From Lentisphaerota bacterium (GTDB taxonomy: Bacteria; Verrucomicrobiota; Lentisphaeria; Victivallales; Victivallaceae), in assembly GCA_024225035.1 (NCBI GenBank), contig JAAEMX010000170.1, positions 28,466 through 92,465 on the forward strand: a stretch of 64,000 nt of DNA, written 5' to 3'. The position numbers and the translations under genes are program-made. This document shows positions 36,436 to 44,594 of this stretch, piece by piece. Each line of letters opens with the position of its first letter. The first letter of the stretch is position 1. Below the pieces are notes generated by a model. That model ran no database searches. It was not told where the DNA came from and worked only from the letters and a program-made list of their open reading frames with translations.

Positions 36436-38760
36436 ATGAGTAATACTGCATCAAATGACAAGCAACTGGTGCTGCAGGGGTTGGCATGTGCTGACTGTTC
36501 TGCGAAAATCGAAGAAAAGATCGGCAAGCTTGAGGGAGTTGAGCATTGTTCGATCAATTTTTTAAACAAGACTCTTTCTTTTAAAATTTCTGAAGACGCG
36601 GATGTTAAAAAAGTTTTTGATGACGCCATAAAAGCCATCAAACGGATTGAGCCAGAGGTTATCATCAAGGAGAAAAGTGTTTCACAAAGAGAACGACAGG
36701 TTCTTGTCGCGACCGATTTGTGCTGCAAAGACTGTTCGCTTAAAATAGAGAATGAGCTAAAAAAGATTAAAGGAATTGACACAGTACATATTGACTTCAG
36801 TTCCAAGCGCCTGATTCTGGAATTAGCCGACAATTACGGGCTGAAAGATGTAATAAAAGAAGCCAATGTCTGTGCAGGAAGAATAGTCAAAAAAATCAAA
36901 ATTTCTGATGAGCAGGATATTGATAACGCAAGAAGAAGAAACAAAATGGTTCTGTTTGTTATAGGAGCTCTTCTGTTTGCTTCAGCGTTAATCATCAAAA
37001 TGCCACTTCATATAATGGTTGTTTGCTATATCACGGCTTATGTCTTGACTGGTTATGATGTAGTTTATAAAGCCGTGAAAAATATATTTGACGGGAGATT
37101 CCTGGATGAAAATTCACTGATGGCAATAGCTACTGTTGGGGCGATTGTAATAGAGCAGTACCCTGAGGCTGTTGCTGTTATGATCTTCTATAAAATCGGT
37201 GAGTTTATGCAGGAAAAGGCCGTGGATAGTTCGAGAAGCTCTATAAGAAGTTTGATGGACCTAAAGCCGGATTTTGCAAACGTAAAGGCAGGGAAGGATT
37301 ACAGAAAAGTTAATCCAGATCAAGTTAATGTTGGAGATTTGATCTTAGTTAAACCCGGAGAAAGAGTGCCGCTTGACGGCAAGGTGGTAGAAGGCAAGTC
37401 GAGCGTTGACACCAAGGCTATTACCGGTGAATCTGTGCCAAGATCCGTCGAAAGTGGGAGCGTTATCTATAGTGGCTTTATTAATGAAAAAAGTCCTATT
37501 GTTATTAAAGTGGAAAAGATATTTGCGCAGTCGACCGTTTCAAGGATATTGGAGCTCGTTGAAAATGCAGGGGCAAAAAAGTCCAGGACAGAAAACTTCA
37601 TAACAAAATTTGCCAGAATATACACTCCTATTGTTGTATTTTCAGCTATTTGCCTCGCCGTAATTCCGCCATTATTGATAAATGGTGCGACCTTTGAGCA
37701 ATGGATTTACAGGGCAATGATATTTCTGGTAGTTTCCTGCCCATGCGCTCTGGTTATATCAATACCTCTTGGTTTTTTTGGCGGAATTGGTTCTGCATCT
37801 AAGAAAGGGATCCTCATTAAAGGCAGTAATTATCTTGAAGCTTTGAATAACGTAGGAACAGTTGTTTTTGATAAGACTGGCACCTTGACTAAAGGAGTGT
37901 TCAAAGTTACTGATATCAAAACATTTAATAATTATGATAAAGAAGACTTGTTAAAATATGCTGCTTACGCAGAGGCCTTTTCTGACCACCCGATAGCTAA
38001 CTCGATAAGAGAGGCTTATCAAGGTGATGTGGATTTTTCAAAGGTAAAAGAATACAGCGAAAAATCAGGAATCGGCATTAAATGCTCTGTGAACAGTAAA
38101 ACAGTCCTTTGCGGGAACAGTAAGCTGATGGATTTGTATGATGTTGAATTTGAAGAGTCTGAAATTGCCGGGACAGTTGTTTATATCGTGATTGATAAGG
38201 TTTATGTTGGTTATATAATTATTTCAGACGAGGTCAAAGAAAGTTCAAAATCAGCAATTTCTCTTTTAAAAGAAGGAGGAGTCAAGAGTACTGCCATGTT
38301 GTCCGGTGACAATAAGGGCATTGCCGAAGAAACTGCTGCGGGCTTAGGAATAGATGAAGTATACGCAGAGTTGCTACCGGATCAAAAAGTCACTAAGCTT
38401 GAAGAAATTGAAAAGAAAAACAAGTCTTTTGGCAAGGTTGTTTTTGTTGGTGACGGCATTAATGATGCTCCGGTGATTACCCGCTCAGATATAGGCGTGG
38501 CCATGGGAGGGCTTGGAGTTGATGCTGCTATTGAGTCTGCGGATGTTGTCATAATGAATGACGACCCGAGCAAAATTTCAGAAGCAATTGATATTGCAAG
38601 AAGAACTAGAAAGATTGTTTATCAAAATATCACGTTTGCTCTTGGTGTGAAAATAGTGGTTTTGATACTTGGAGCTATTGGGTTTGCTACCATGTGGGAA
38701 GCTGTCTTTGCTGATGTAGGAGTTGCTGTTATAGCAATAATGAATTCTTCAAGAGTATAA
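36436..38760 (+). CDS. cadA: Zn/Cd/Pb-exporting P-type ATPase with two HMA domains
   Basis: The 774-residue pump has two N-terminal heavy-metal-associated domains (LACADCSAKIE near residue 16 and LCCKDCSLKIE near 95). Then come the P1B-type membrane region with VSCPCALVISIP near 433, the phosphorylation site DKTGTLTKG near 477, an HP motif in SDHPIANSI near 518 and the hinge GDGINDAPV near 672. CPC followed by later residues of the ZntA/CadA type, plus a CadC-type regulator, indicates divalent Zn/Cd/Pb export rather than copper. It ends in IAIMNSSRV, the usual ending, and has a strong terminator. Confidence 0.95.
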   Translation: MSNTASNDKQLVLQGLACADCSAKIEEKIGKLEGVEHCSINFLNKTLSFKISEDADVKKVFDDAIKAIKRIEPEVIIKEKSVSQRERQVLVATDLCCKDCSLKIENELKKIKGIDTVHIDFSSKRLILELADNYGLKDVIKEANVCAGRIVKKIKISDEQDIDNARRRNKMVLFVIGALLFASALIIKMPLHIMVVCYITAYVLTGYDVVYKAVKNIFDGRFLDENSLMAIATVGAIVIEQYPEAVAVMIFYKIGEFMQEKAVDSSRSSIRSLMDLKPDFANVKAGKDYRKVNPDQVNVGDLILVKPGERVPLDGKVVEGKSSVDTKAITGESVPRSVESGSVIYSGFINEKSPIVIKVEKIFAQSTVSRILELVENAGAKKSRTENFITKFARIYTPIVVFSAICLAVIPPLLINGATFEQWIYRAMIFLVVSCPCALVISIPLGFFGGIGSASKKGILIKGSNYLEALNNVGTVVFDKTGTLTKGVFKVTDIKTFNNYDKEDLLKYAAYAEAFSDHPIANSIREAYQGDVDFSKVKEYSEKSGIGIKCSVNSKTVLCGNSKLMDLYDVEFEESEIAGTVVYIVIDKVYVGYIIISDEVKESSKSAISLLKEGGVKSTAMLSGDNKGIAEETAAGLGIDEVYAELLPDQKVTKLEEIEKKNKSFGKVVFVGDGINDAPVITRSDIGVAMGGLGVDAAIESADVVIMNDDPSKISEAIDIARRTRKIVYQNITFALGVKIVVLILGAIGFATMWEAVFADVGVAVIAIMNSSRV

Positions 38761-38767
38761 TATTATT

Positions 38768-38812
38768 AAAACGGACTTGAACTCATAAGATAAAATTCAA
38801 GTCCGTTTTTTT
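38768..38812. terminator. Strong bidirectional terminator after cadA
   Basis: AAAACGGACTTGAA pairs with TTCAAGTCCGTTTT, followed by a T run rightward and by TTTTAATAAT leftward. It serves cadA and the convergent small membrane gene. Confidence 0.92.
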
Positions 38813-38825
38813 ATTTAATCATATT

Positions 38826-39287
38826 TTACTTGGCTTTTTTAGAGCTTTTAAGTTTCTTTTCCAGTTCATGCTCTATTTTAGCCAGTCTCTCTTCAATTTC
38901 GGCTTCTTTATTGCCGAGCTGAAGCTCCAGTCTCCCGGCAAGCGCCTCTAATTTTATATTACAACGCTCAATATCGCACCTGTTAATGCTGTGGTTTATG
39001 AGTGGGATGACAATCGCTATAATGACAACTGCCGAACACAAAATTACGAGTAAATCATTAAATTGTCTCTCGTAAGCCTCTTCAATTCTAAAGTAGCAGA
39101 CATCTTTACCGGCTTTCATTATCGGAATATTCTTTTCGTATCGGGTGCGCCAGTCTTTGTGCACTTGATTAATGTAAAATATCGATCCAACAAATATTGC
39201 TGCAGCCAGCAGCATCGGCAGCCACAGGTATAAGTTGCTTCTTAGAAATCTGTATTCGACAATGTGTTTTTCTGGTTTTCTAGGCAT
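38826..39287 (-). CDS. Small membrane protein with C-terminal coiled coil
   Basis: The 153-residue protein has two membrane segments (about 22-40 and 80-100), separated by a 40-residue loop, and then a charged helix rich in Glu, Leu and Lys (EAEIEERLAKIEHELEKKL) that should form a coiled coil. I recognise no family. GGAGGAG precedes the ATG closely, so it is well translated. It stands alone between the cadA terminator and a decayed region. Confidence 0.7.
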   Translation of the reverse strand: MPRKPEKHIVEYRFLRSNLYLWLPMLLAAAIFVGSIFYINQVHKDWRTRYEKNIPIMKAGKDVCYFRIEEAYERQFNDLLVILCSAVVIIAIVIPLINHSINRCDIERCNIKLEALAGRLELQLGNKEAEIEERLAKIEHELEKKLKSSKKAK

Positions 39288-39390
39288 AGCTTCTCCTCCA
39301 TAAGACTTGACTATATTAATTATTATACATCACAAGGCAACTTGTTGTCAAAAGAAGACCTGAGATATAAGCTGTTTGAGAAACACACAA

Positions 39391-39793
39391 TCAGCATTTT
39401 TGTATGCTCAGTATTTGGCTGACCTGCCGCCTGACACTTTTATCCCAATCTCTAACCAAAACATCTTTTATTCCATTTTTTAGATTAGAGCGAATAGTTG
39501 AAAAAATAGGGTCTTTAATTTTTGCAGGAGATTGTGCATAAAAACTTAATATGGCAGATACAACATTGCTGACTCCAGAGGAACTATGAAAATTTATGGC
39601 GCCTTTGAAAGTTGAATAAATTCCTTTTTTGTTAAAAAATTAGTTGATTTCTCTAATTATCGAAAATGAATAATTAATATGTTCAATGTTTGATTTAAAG
39701 GCCTCCATTCTCAACTTTCCACTTTCGCCGTGATGCTTAAATAGGCCGCGACTTTTCTCTTTTTTATAATGTGTGATATAACTATCAGCATAT
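39391..39793 (-). pseudogene. Remnant of an effector-like gene with an in-frame stop
   Basis: Reading leftward in one frame from about 39800 gives RYADSYITHYKKEKSRGLF and continues through HHGESGKLR to REIN. A TAA follows, and then the same frame continues for 85 codons (FFNKKGIYSTFKGAINF...VLVRDWDKSVRRQVSQIL) to a TGA at 39391. There is no start codon with a ribosome site, and a stop also precedes the first part, so only the C-terminal part of a former protein is left. The GLFxxHGESGKLR segment looks like a style common in large effector proteins, but I cannot name the family. It lies directly after the protease gene at 39794. Confidence 0.55.
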
Positions 39794-40414
39794 CTAATTA
39801 GTAATTACTTGATTCGGGTGAGTAGATGGTGATTTACTGTGCCATGCTTCTTTTTCTTGAATTTTATTTTTAAGTTGCTCTATGTTATATTCTATATTTC
39901 CTCCTCTCCAGGGATCATGCACAATAGCTTTATCCTTAACAATACCTTTTATGATTATTCCATGTCCCAAAGGTTTAATAAATATCATTAAAGGGCCATA
40001 TGCACTTAATTGTAAAAGGATAAAATCTCTGAAATTACTTGCCATTGGTAAATTTTCGCGTGTAAGTCTAATAAGAGCATCTTTAGCTCTGTCCCATATT
40101 TTTCTATTTGAGTTTAAGCCGCTTAGAATACCGCGAGGGTTTGTGCTTAAGCAAAATGAATCTGTGGCTTTGGGCATACGAACAAGATATTCTTGGATTC
40201 CCTGCATATCATAAGCAATACCATCATTATTTTTACGTTTGTAAAGTTTAATCATGAAAATACATGAGTCAACACATAGATTTACATGAGATTGAAACAC
40301 AAATGGAACATCAAGGTTGATGTCGGCGCCGTTATGAAAAAATTTGTTATATTTGACATTATGAATTTTTGAATGTTGACCGATAATTTTTTTAGTACCA
40401 AGCCTAAATCGCAT
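39794..40414 (-). CDS. Papain-like cysteine protease candidate
   Basis: The 206-residue protein shows the layout of the AvrRpt2/C39-like papain fold. FVFQSHVNLCVDSCIFM near residue 40 has a Gln for the oxyanion hole followed by the probable catalytic Cys. YGPLMIFIKPLGHGIIIKGI near 140 holds the catalytic His, and IVHDPWRGG near 163 holds the Asp. The Q-x-x-x-x-C, GH and DPW order is characteristic of that group, which includes secreted effectors as well as peptidase domains of export systems. It has no transport domain, no signal peptide and a weak ribosome site. It may be a eukaryote-directed protease; that is inference. Confidence 0.6.
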   Translation of the reverse strand: MRFRLGTKKIIGQHSKIHNVKYNKFFHNGADINLDVPFVFQSHVNLCVDSCIFMIKLYKRKNNDGIAYDMQGIQEYLVRMPKATDSFCLSTNPRGILSGLNSNRKIWDRAKDALIRLTRENLPMASNFRDFILLQLSAYGPLMIFIKPLGHGIIIKGIVKDKAIVHDPWRGGNIEYNIEQLKNKIQEKEAWHSKSPSTHPNQVITN

Positions 40415-41116
40415 AAAGATAATCCATTGTTAATTGTAAGATACAACTATTAGATTATTTTTCAGTTGAAATGTTCCTGATTTTAACCTCAAAGTATATT
40501 CTTAATAATTATAACATTATTCGTGTATGTTATGCCTGACGGATCAAAGAAGTAGTGTGAAATATTAATACTAATTGTCACGGCCAAACTCAAAAAAATG
40601 TTGTATCGTATTAATAATTAATAAAATACTGATAAAACTTTTCTTTGGTGTTGTTTTTTTTCTTTTTATGGTTAGATTTTCTGTATTGTACTTTATATGG
40701 GGATATAACTGTCAGGAAATACGTACCTTACAAGAGATTAAGCACCCCTCGTTGACCTTGAATCTATTATTATTAATAGGCTTCGGGCTCACTGTATTCT
40801 TACGCATAAAAGTGATCAGTTATTGCTGAAAATTACCTGCTTTTAACGCATCACTCCAGAATAAACAACTTCTTTCGGTATTAATAAAATGATTTAATCA
40901 GGTAATTAGAGGAGAAATCATAAGATAGTAGCTCTGTCCAATTGTGCTGAATATTGATAGTAATATCTAATTTATCAGTGAATATCTCGCAGTATATGCA
41001 AGTCGCCTTAATCAATGTTGTAAGAAATTAAGTTAACATTTATTAAAATCTTTACTTCTTATAAGGGAGGTAATTATGTATGAAATAGAGCGTTATATAA
41101 AAAGGAGATATTCTGT
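40415..41116. other. Long stretch without a firm gene
   Basis: The only open frame is 40575-40829 on the + strand (84 codons from a TTG, two hydrophobic segments). It has no ATG near its start and no ribosome site, so I do not call it a gene. Strong AAGGAG sites near 41066 and 41100 belong to the gene at 41117. Confidence 0.4.
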
Positions 41117-42325
41117 ATGCCGGAAACTAAAAAAGTCAATGATGTTTTAGTCGCAAGATTAATGTCCAAGAGCCCGGAGGCTCTTTGGTCAACAGAGAAC
41201 TATTCCCCTAAAAAACCGTTATTTGTAATAACCTATGATATCAGTGAGTTTGATGCCGCCCCGGTTTACCGTAAGTATGGCGTTGTGAATGACCCGAAGG
41301 TACTTCCCAAAAACTTGCAAAAAATATTCTCAGATACGATTGGAGGCCTGTTGAGTGATATATTCAATGCAACTGGCATAAAAAGTAAGTTTAAAAGAAC
41401 AGCAGATTACAGAAAAGAGAACGTTCTTATTGTTTATGCGGACAAACTTAAAAAAGGTGTTTTTGGCGCTGCGCGCAGCGTTTTAACTGAGGACGGATCC
41501 CCCGACACTCCAGCACTGTTAAAAAAGATAGCTATTGATGTAGAACAGCTTTACGACACACCTATTCCTATTGATAAGAATTTCAAGAATGGAGCTTCTC
41601 ATGAATTTGCTCATGCAATGGGGTTGCAGCATGGTTCACCTAAAAAAAGCTTTGGGGATGATGTCAGCTTATGGGAGGCATTGAAGATATGGTGGCAGGT
41701 CGGCACGCCAACCAGAAGTGAAACCATTATGTCGACTAAGATAGATGATATCCAACAATGCATACAACATCATCCTAATCCTGAGAAATGTGCAGATTTA
41801 TTACAGCAAGACCCATTCTCAGCAGCAGATCGGATCGCTATGCAAGAGCAGGTGAAACGAGCAACTAATAAATCATATCAGTCTCCTTATATGAATTTAC
41901 AGAATGCTCCTGATTTGGTTAAAGATGTCGGAGGATTTTTTAAGAATGCAATGGTAGCTTCTTTTGTATCTTTCACAAGAACGTTTTTGCAGATATACTT
42001 CAAGCCCTTGTTGATACAGAAATTTCACGTTCGTAATTTTATCGCTGATGCGGTTACCACTACAATTCAATTTGCTCTTGAGGCATACTTGTATTTACTG
42101 CCAAATGTTATAGTTGCCAATGTCTTGTATAAGGCATTAGAATATGGATTGAGGTATTGTGGAATAAATCCTAACCGCAATCGGGAGATAATGTTGATGA
42201 TGAATGTAATAAGTTCCGGGATTCATTGTTGGCCGACCGGTTTTTTTTCATCCCTTACCGGAGCCGCGTTTGGGCAGAATACTGCCTGGAGAGTTGTAAG
42301 AAAACTGCCGAAATTCCGTCATTAG
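41117..42325 (+). CDS. Metzincin-type metalloprotease with hydrophobic C-terminal helices
   Basis: The 402-residue protein contains SHEFAHAMGLQHGS near residue 162, the full HExxHxxGxxH zinc motif of metzincins. A Met-turn, ETIMST, follows near 202, and PFSAADRIAMQ fits the helix after it. About 150 N-terminal residues precede the motif with no signal peptide. Residues about 275-345 include two or three hydrophobic stretches that could insert in a membrane. The substrate is unknown. Absence of a Sec signal and the neighbouring effector-like genes suggest specialised export or an intracellular toxin-like role. AAGGAG lies eight bases before the ATG. Confidence 0.8.
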   Translation: MPETKKVNDVLVARLMSKSPEALWSTENYSPKKPLFVITYDISEFDAAPVYRKYGVVNDPKVLPKNLQKIFSDTIGGLLSDIFNATGIKSKFKRTADYRKENVLIVYADKLKKGVFGAARSVLTEDGSPDTPALLKKIAIDVEQLYDTPIPIDKNFKNGASHEFAHAMGLQHGSPKKSFGDDVSLWEALKIWWQVGTPTRSETIMSTKIDDIQQCIQHHPNPEKCADLLQQDPFSAADRIAMQEQVKRATNKSYQSPYMNLQNAPDLVKDVGGFFKNAMVASFVSFTRTFLQIYFKPLLIQKFHVRNFIADAVTTTIQFALEAYLYLLPNVIVANVLYKALEYGLRYCGINPNRNREIMLMMNVISSGIHCWPTGFFSSLTGAAFGQNTAWRVVRKLPKFRH

Positions 42326-42466
42326 CGGAGTGTTTTATGAGTTGAGAACTAGATATATCTCAACACTATGTTGATTTTAGATGGAAATATGTTGAAATTG
42401 TATGAATAACAAAACTGTCTAATTTCAAGCACTTAGTGTTTTCAATATTATTTCAACTTTAATAAG

Positions 42467-42506
42467 GTATGTGCTATTCTGTCATTAATGACGGAATAAC
42501 ACATAC
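42467..42506. terminator. Long imperfect hairpin between convergent genes
   Basis: The arms GTATGTG-TATTC-GTCA and TGAC-GAATA-CACATAC pair with a few mismatches around TTAA. It sits between the metzincin gene and the dehydrogenase pair. No long T run follows. Confidence 0.6.
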
Positions 42507-42534
42507 GGGGATAGGATGGGTACAAATTTATATT

Positions 42535-43548
42535 TTAGTTGATCTTAACTTGTACTTTTCCCATACGTTCTCCATCAGCTATTTTTCTTATAATATTTGG
42601 TGTTTCATCTAAACTAATTTTTAAACCAATAAGAATTTCAGGTTTGATTAATTCGTTGTCAAGAGCTTTAACTGCTGAGTAAAAATCATGATTGTATGTT
42701 AGTGAACCTTTTATTTCCCAGTCGTTTATGAAAATATCAAAAGGGGATAGTTTAAGCTCTGCTTTTTGATCATATACTCCAAAAAGTAAAGCCTGTCCAC
42801 CTCTTGCAAGATGTTTGAATAGTGTATGTACGGCATTGCTATTTCCGGTTGCATCAATTGCAATATCAAATTTTCCGTTATTGATTTCAGACAGCTTTGC
42901 TTCAAGATTATCATCTGCAATAACAGTATGCGACGCTCCAGCTTTAATGGCTGTGTCGAGATTTTTATGTTCAAGATCAACTATTGTTATATCATTACAA
43001 CCATAAATATTTTTGCAAGCCATGAGGTGAAGAAGGCCTATGGCTCCAGCTCCCCAGATAATAACTTTTTGTCCGGGCATATAATTTATTTTACTTTGCC
43101 CATATAAGACACAAGCAAGCGGTTCTCCAAAAGCGGCAGCTTCAAAAGAACAGTTTTCGAACTTATATACGTTGGATTCAGGTACGCAGACCAGCTCACT
43201 GAAGCCTCCGGGACGAGTTACTCCGACTGCCGAAAAGTTTTCGCATATATTTAATCTTCCTGTACGGCATGCATCACATTGATGACATCTTACATTAGGA
43301 TCAACAATTACTTTATCTCCAATTTTTACATTGCTTACCGAGCTTCCAACTTCTATTACCTCGCCTGAAAATTCATGACAGGGGGTAACCGGGTAGGTAC
43401 CGATAAAATTGCCCTCGTAGATGTGAATATCCGTCCCGCAAATGCCGCCGAACCGAGGCTTCACTAAAACCTCAGAGTTCGGCGGCTGCGGTTTGTAAGT
43501 GTCCTCCACATTGATAGAATGCGGTTTGTCAATTACAATTTGCTTCAT
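42535..43548 (-). CDS. Zinc-dependent alcohol/polyol dehydrogenase (MDR family)
   Basis: The 337-residue enzyme has the MDR features: GICGTDIHIYEG near residue 35 with the catalytic-zinc Cys, CHEFSGEV near 58, the structural-zinc lobe CHQCDACRTGRLNIC near 91, and the Rossmann motif GAGAIG near 166. It resembles sorbitol, threonine or other polyol dehydrogenases. Eleven bases separate it from a second MDR gene upstream, and both lie downstream of a permease. The substrate is probably the compound imported by that permease. Confidence 0.88.
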   Translation of the reverse strand: MKQIVIDKPHSINVEDTYKPQPPNSEVLVKPRFGGICGTDIHIYEGNFIGTYPVTPCHEFSGEVIEVGSSVSNVKIGDKVIVDPNVRCHQCDACRTGRLNICENFSAVGVTRPGGFSELVCVPESNVYKFENCSFEAAAFGEPLACVLYGQSKINYMPGQKVIIWGAGAIGLLHLMACKNIYGCNDITIVDLEHKNLDTAIKAGASHTVIADDNLEAKLSEINNGKFDIAIDATGNSNAVHTLFKHLARGGQALLFGVYDQKAELKLSPFDIFINDWEIKGSLTYNHDFYSAVKALDNELIKPEILIGLKISLDETPNIIRKIADGERMGKVQVKIN

Positions 43549-43559
43549 AATTATATTCT

Positions 43560-44582
43560 CTAATTTACTCTAATTATTACTTTCATTACTTCGTCATTCA
43601 TTTGCTCAATGTATTTATAAGCATCAAGATAATCATAGAAATCAAAACTTCTGCTGATTATTGGAGCTGTTTTAATTTTGTTATTTTGAAGCCATTCGAT
43701 AGCTTTCAAGTAATGTTCATGTTTGTACATCATTGAGCCTGACATAGTCAACTCGTGTTCGCATATAAATGCCATGTTGACTTCCGGAGGCTTGGAAAAG
43801 ACACCAATGATGCCGATATAACCACCTTTTTGGATAAAGTAAACTGCATCATCTATGGCAGCTTTAGCCCCGGATGCTTCAAAAACAGTACTGAAGCCTT
43901 CAGTGCCAAAAACTCTTTTAGCGGCTTCTTCTATGGTTTCATCTTGTGGGTTGGATACATGTTCTATACCGCACTCTGTAGCCACTTTAAGTCTGAAAGA
44001 GCTTATGTCTCTAACCAGAACTTTGGCAGCTCCTTGACAAATCGCAGCTTGAGCAATGAAGTTGCCTATAGTTCCCGCTCCAAAGATTACAACGTTTTTA
44101 CCGCTCAAATCTCCGGCTTTTTCTGTTGCATATACAGCCACAGATAATGGTTCTATCAGTGCTATATCATCAAAAGAAACTGAATCATCAACTGGATAAA
44201 TTACTTTATCGGAAACCTTGAAATAATCCTGAGCACATCCATTAGCCTGAAAGCCGCTGACTTTCAGGTTGTCGCAAATGTTATAGTCTCCGCGTTTGCA
44301 TTGAGGACATTCTCCACAAACAACCTGCGGCCTTGCGGTAACTTTTTGCCCGGCTTTCACTTTGGTTACATTTTTGCCGACTTTTTCTACAACTGCAGAA
44401 TATTCATGTCCTTGTACAATTGGGTAGCTGGTGAAAGGGTGTTTGCCGTGGTAAACATGGATGTCACTGCCGCAAACGCCGATTCTTTTAATTTTTAGAA
44501 GAACTTCATTATCATTAATTACCGGGATGTCGACATTTTTAAATTCTATTTTTCCCGGGTCCGTCATTATAGCTTGTTTCAT
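43560..44582 (-). CDS. Zinc-dependent alcohol/polyol dehydrogenase (second MDR gene)
   Basis: The 340-residue protein parallels its neighbour: GVCGSDIHVYHGKHP near residue 36, GHEYSAVV near 58, CGECPQCKRGDYNIC near 92 and GAGTIG near 168. The two are clearly diverged, so they probably act on different substrates or successive steps of one pathway. AGGT lies before the ATG, and the permease stop is 12 bases upstream. The operon order is permease, this gene, second dehydrogenase. Confidence 0.88.
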   Translation of the reverse strand: MKQAIMTDPGKIEFKNVDIPVINDNEVLLKIKRIGVCGSDIHVYHGKHPFTSYPIVQGHEYSAVVEKVGKNVTKVKAGQKVTARPQVVCGECPQCKRGDYNICDNLKVSGFQANGCAQDYFKVSDKVIYPVDDSVSFDDIALIEPLSVAVYATEKAGDLSGKNVVIFGAGTIGNFIAQAAICQGAAKVLVRDISSFRLKVATECGIEHVSNPQDETIEEAAKRVFGTEGFSTVFEASGAKAAIDDAVYFIQKGGYIGIIGVFSKPPEVNMAFICEHELTMSGSMMYKHEHYLKAIEWLQNNKIKTAPIISRSFDFYDYLDAYKYIEQMNDEVMKVIIRVN

Positions 44583-44594
44583 GATATACCTATG

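Noticed and set aside
39882..40214. 110-codon + strand frame opposite the papain-like gene
   Set aside because: It is antisense to a protein with clear catalytic motifs, so it is a shadow frame.
40575..40829. 84-codon + strand frame with two hydrophobic segments
   Set aside because: It has a TTG start without a ribosome site, AT-rich DNA gives hydrophobic frames easily, and no neighbour supports it.
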